The position numbers were made by a program, and so were the translations under genes. Shown here piece after piece: positions 61,079 through 64,000 of a stretch of DNA of 64,000 bases. How positions within the stretch are numbered: position 1 is the first letter of the stretch; each line of letters opens with the position of its first letter. The notes beneath the pieces are model-generated. The model had not been told where the DNA came from. It made no database searches and saw nothing but the letters and a program-made list of their open reading frames with translations. The stretch covers positions 175,803-239,802 of the forward strand of contig NZ_FOHQ01000003.1 of assembly GCF_900111645.1 (NCBI RefSeq), given 5' to 3'. The DNA is from Methanococcoides vulcani. GTDB lineage: Archaea; Halobacteriota; Methanosarcinia; Methanosarcinales; Methanosarcinaceae.

Positions 61079-64000
61079 TTACTTTCTGTCATTCTGGTTG
61101 GTCTTTATAGTGTTGTTCTCGGTGTCATCATACCACCTGTCAGGAAGCTTGTACGTAATAGTTGGATCATACTCCTGAGGCATGAAGAACTTTGTTCCCC
61201 TGTCATCAAGTGCTTCCACAAATCCCGGATCAATGGCTTCCAGTTTCTTCTTCTCATTTTCTGCAGATACCGATTCTCCGATCCTGTAGTGTGCAAATCT
61301 TTTGTTGTAGAGCACAGAAGTTGACGTTGGATCTATCTCCAGTGCTTTTTCATAGTATCCAACTGCTTCTTCCACATTTCCAAGGATATTAGCAATAAAA
61401 CCTCTGTTGTACCATGCAGATATAGAATTGGGTTGCAGTTCAAGTGCCCTGGCATAGAAGTCTGATGATGCAACATAACTGCTTGTCAGGTAGGCAGCAG
61501 TTCCCTTATTGTACCATGCAGCGGCATTATTTGGTTCGATCTCAAGGACCTTGTCATAATGGTACATTGCACCATTATAATCCCCGCTCATATAGAGTGC
61601 AAATCCCTTTATGTTAAGTGCTTTAGTGTTTGTCGGATCATTTGCGAGTATGGCGTCATAACAATTTATGGCTTTTCCGTAAAGTCCAAAGTTCTCATAT
61701 GCTTCCCCTAGCTTGTAAAAGGTAGCAGGATCTTTGATCTCAGTGGAAAGTATCTGGTCATAGGATGCGATGGCATCTTCGGTCCTGTTTACCCCATCGA
61801 ATGCAAGGGCCTGTGCGAACAGAACCTCTACATTATTCGGTTCAGCTTCCAGGGCCTTTCCGTAGGACAGGATCGCAGATTCATAGTTTCCGAGCCTGTA
61901 GGATGTTTCCCCACGGTGGTACCAACCCTCAAGGTTATCAGGCTCCAATTCAAGGAGCTGATCATAGGATCTCAGTGAATTTTCGTACTGCCCAAGTTTG
62001 TCGTATGAAAGTGCTCTCATGAACAATGATGTTATGTCTTCAGGGCTGATCCTTAGGACATTGTCATAGCATTCAACTGCATGGTAATGGTCTCCTATGT
62101 TGCTGTAATCCTGTGCAAGATAGAACCATGCATCACGATTATCAGGATCCAGTTCAACAGCTGTCCTGTAATTCTCAATAGCTTCAACTTGTCTTTCCAG
62201 AATATCGAAAGTTCTTCCCCTCATGACCCACATATTGCTGAAATCAGGGTCTATCAGGATGGCCTTATTGTATGAGCTTAAAGCAGTAGAATATTCACCG
62301 GAATTTAGAAGTGCATTTCCCTGTGCGAACCATGCATCTTCTGCATGAGGCTCAACACCTATCAGATCAACATCATGAGATGAAATATCATTGTCAGCAA
62401 TTTGATCGTAGTAGTCATTTCCATTTTCCAGATCTATTATCTGGAACATGTCAAGTAAGTTTGGTCCGGCAAGTGAACTTCTAACAACTGGAATACTTGA
62501 AGAACTGTTGAACCTTTCCATTTTGCTGATTGTGACCTGCAGCTGAGTGTTTACAGCTGAATTTGATGGTTCAAATGTCAAAGCAGTTTGATAACTATCA
62601 ATAGCTTCCGGATAATGACCAAGTTTTGTCAGTATCCTTCCTTTCCTGTAATAAGCATCAACGAATTCGGGTTTCTGTTTGATGACCATATCATAAGCGA
62701 GGATGGCTTCATCATATTCTTCGAGATGATCGAGGTCAAGTACAAGAGCGTACCATGCGAGAGTGAACTCCGGTTCTATCTCAACCGCTTTTTTGTAGCA
62801 AGAGACAGCTTCGTTATACCTGCTGAGAGCATCAAGATCAAAACCTTTCTGATACCATGCTTGTGAACACGAGGGGTCTTTTTTCAGAGCTGCAGTGTAA
62901 CATTCTACAGCTTCGTTTCTCATCCCTAATTCATCAAGAGCAACTGCTTTGTTGTACCAGACAGAGGGATGCTTTGTTTCAAGTTCAAGTGTTTTGTCAA
63001 AGCTCTCTGCAGCATTTTCATATTGTCCCTGCTTCAGGTAGATCGAACCTTTATCGAACCATATTTTAGTGGATTCCATGATAAAATCGGGTGTCTGGTC
63101 ATAGCAGTATTCCTCCCTGCTTGTATTCAATCGCGAGATAGCGGGGTTCTGCAAATAGATCTTTGCAATGGTGTCGGGATCGATACCTAAGGCTTTATCA
63201 TAGCTAACAAGGGCTTCATCATATCTACCAATAAGATCAAGTACCATTCCTTTCTTTTGCCAGGCGCTTGTATTGTCCGGGTCAAGCTTGATCACCTGTC
63301 CATAACTTGTCAAAGCTTCCTGATATTTTCCGGTCGATCTGAATGCTTCACCAAGTCTGAACCATGCATCGATATTGTAAGGGTCAAGTTCAGTAACTTT
63401 TTTATAAGCTTCTATCGATGCTTCGTTTTCACCCAGGATCGCATGTGTCTGTGCCTTGCTCCACCATGCATCGATGTTCTCCGGATCGAATTCGATCACC
63501 ATATCATATGCTTCAATCGCCTTTTCATATTCTCCAAGGCTGTCGTAAGCCTGCCCTTTGTGGTACCATATGGTCGTGTTGTCCGGGTCGATCTTTAGTG
63601 CTTCACCATAAAGTTTGACAGCTTTGGAAGCTTTGCCTTTTTCTATAGAAGTTATGGCTTCTTTATAAAAGTAGGATGAACGTTCCAGTTGTAGTTCAAG
63701 AAAACTTCCATAGATCTTCATTGCTTCATCATGTTTACCAATGCTGTCCAATGCCTGTGCCTTGTGATAAAGTACGATCGTTTCTTCTTCACTTATATCT
63801 TCTGTTATCTCAGATGCTGACATGTCCGTATCGGTATTGCTGGAATTATTTGATCCACTGGCTTTGGTAAGGTATTTTTCAATGGACACAAGTGCCTGGT
63901 CATACATCGAAATAGCAGATTCGTAGTCACCTTTTTTCGAGAATGCCATCCCTTTTTTAGTAAGTGTTAGTACATGCCCGGGCTGAATTTCCAGTATCAT
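61079..64000 (-). CDS. Large TPR repeat protein, cut by the window edge
   Basis: At least 973 residues made almost wholly of 34-residue TPR units, repeating the pattern AWYNKGxALxxLGxYEEAIxxYxKALEIDP, with about 25 copies and interruptions near residues 290 and 500 (low-complexity, no repeat). A Met codon lies exactly at the window end, but the sequence there (ILEIQPGHVLTLTKKGMAF) is mid-repeat, so the true start is probably beyond. There is no signal in the visible part. Scaffold or protein-complex hub, partner unknown. Confidence 0.85.
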   Translation of the reverse strand: MILEIQPGHVLTLTKKGMAFSKKGDYESAISMYDQALVSIEKYLTKASGSNNSSNTDTDMSASEITEDISEEETIVLYHKAQALDSIGKHDEAMKIYGSFLELQLERSSYFYKEAITSIEKGKASKAVKLYGEALKIDPDNTTIWYHKGQAYDSLGEYEKAIEAYDMVIEFDPENIDAWWSKAQTHAILGENEASIEAYKKVTELDPYNIDAWFRLGEAFRSTGKYQEALTSYGQVIKLDPDNTSAWQKKGMVLDLIGRYDEALVSYDKALGIDPDTIAKIYLQNPAISRLNTSREEYCYDQTPDFIMESTKIWFDKGSIYLKQGQYENAAESFDKTLELETKHPSVWYNKAVALDELGMRNEAVECYTAALKKDPSCSQAWYQKGFDLDALSRYNEAVSCYKKAVEIEPEFTLAWYALVLDLDHLEEYDEAILAYDMVIKQKPEFVDAYYRKGRILTKLGHYPEAIDSYQTALTFEPSNSAVNTQLQVTISKMERFNSSSSIPVVRSSLAGPNLLDMFQIIDLENGNDYYDQIADNDISSHDVDLIGVEPHAEDAWFAQGNALLNSGEYSTALSSYNKAILIDPDFSNMWVMRGRTFDILERQVEAIENYRTAVELDPDNRDAWFYLAQDYSNIGDHYHAVECYDNVLRISPEDITSLFMRALSYDKLGQYENSLRSYDQLLELEPDNLEGWYHRGETSYRLGNYESAILSYGKALEAEPNNVEVLFAQALAFDGVNRTEDAIASYDQILSTEIKDPATFYKLGEAYENFGLYGKAINCYDAILANDPTNTKALNIKGFALYMSGDYNGAMYHYDKVLEIEPNNAAAWYNKGTAAYLTSSYVASSDFYARALELQPNSISAWYNRGFIANILGNVEEAVGYYEKALEIDPTSTSVLYNKRFAHYRIGESVSAENEKKKLEAIDPGFVEALDDRGTKFFMPQEYDPTITYKLPDRWYDDTENNTIKTNQNDRK

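Overview
The window looks like chromosomal DNA from a methylotrophic methanogen of the Methanosarcinaceae, most like Methanococcoides or Methanolobus. The evidence is formylmethanofuran dehydrogenase subunits B and D, methanogenesis marker protein 8, archaeal aIF1A, a small TRAM-domain protein, DUF2115 and DUF2551-type archaeal proteins, SufBC, and a ferredoxin:thioredoxin reductase/thioredoxin pair. The genus is an inference. Two genes carry in-frame UAG codons that only make sense if UAG is translated, as in pyrrolysine-using members of this family. All other complete genes whose stops I checked end in TAA or TGA.

Layout. 0-2.5 kb: an AT-rich gene fusing a D-Ala-D-Ala-ligase-like ATP-grasp enzyme to a DmpA-type self-processing aminopeptidase, beside a 3' fragment of a tRNA gene. 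2.5-6 kb: an OpuC-type compatible-solute ABC operon. 6.1-8.1 kb: sufC-sufB. 8.8-10.2 kb: aIF1A, TRAM protein, small membrane protein. 10.4-13 kb: a decayed radical-SAM gene and two unrecognised genes. 13.3-16 kb: a split permease, tRNA-Gln, two winged-helix proteins and a zinc-ribbon-like protein. 16-18.5 kb: a very AT-rich gene desert with inverted repeats and remnants of two ABC ATPases.

18.5-23.1 kb: a thiol/redox cluster (DUF255 thioredoxin-fold protein, TlpA-like lipoprotein, CcdA-like membrane protein, DUF3179 protein). 23.1-29.1 kb: small conserved proteins, MFS and SMR exporters, 1-Cys peroxiredoxin, CorA, MarC. 29.4-32.4 kb: a metallophore ABC importer. 33.4-38.8 kb: an Rsm22-like methyltransferase, two tandem half-ferritins (one with a readable UAG), a cupredoxin lipoprotein, a frameshifted DNase I-like lipoprotein and a tail-anchored TPR protein. 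39-42.6 kb: two FtsX/MacB-type permeases without an ATPase, and a UbiA prenyltransferase.

42.8-48 kb holds the methanogenesis and redox core: PaaK-like CoA ligase, marker protein 8 with an internal UAG, FwdD, FwdB, a Fe-S protein, FTR and thioredoxin. 48.3-59 kb: two histidine kinases (the second lacks a normal start), a JAMM protease, a DUF92 membrane protein, SIR2, DUF1059, a transposase remnant and a large UvrD-type helicase-nuclease. 59-64 kb: LysA-like decarboxylase, stand-alone LigD phosphoesterase domain, and a giant TPR protein cut by the window edge.

The genes work together in several units: osmolyte import (opuC), Fe-S cluster assembly (sufBC), CO2 reduction to formylmethanofuran (fwd), electron transfer to disulfides (ferredoxin to FTR to thioredoxin) and an apparent extracytoplasmic thiol relay. 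There is no CRISPR array, no rRNA and no intact mobile element. Family assignments come from motif recognition only; no database search was possible.
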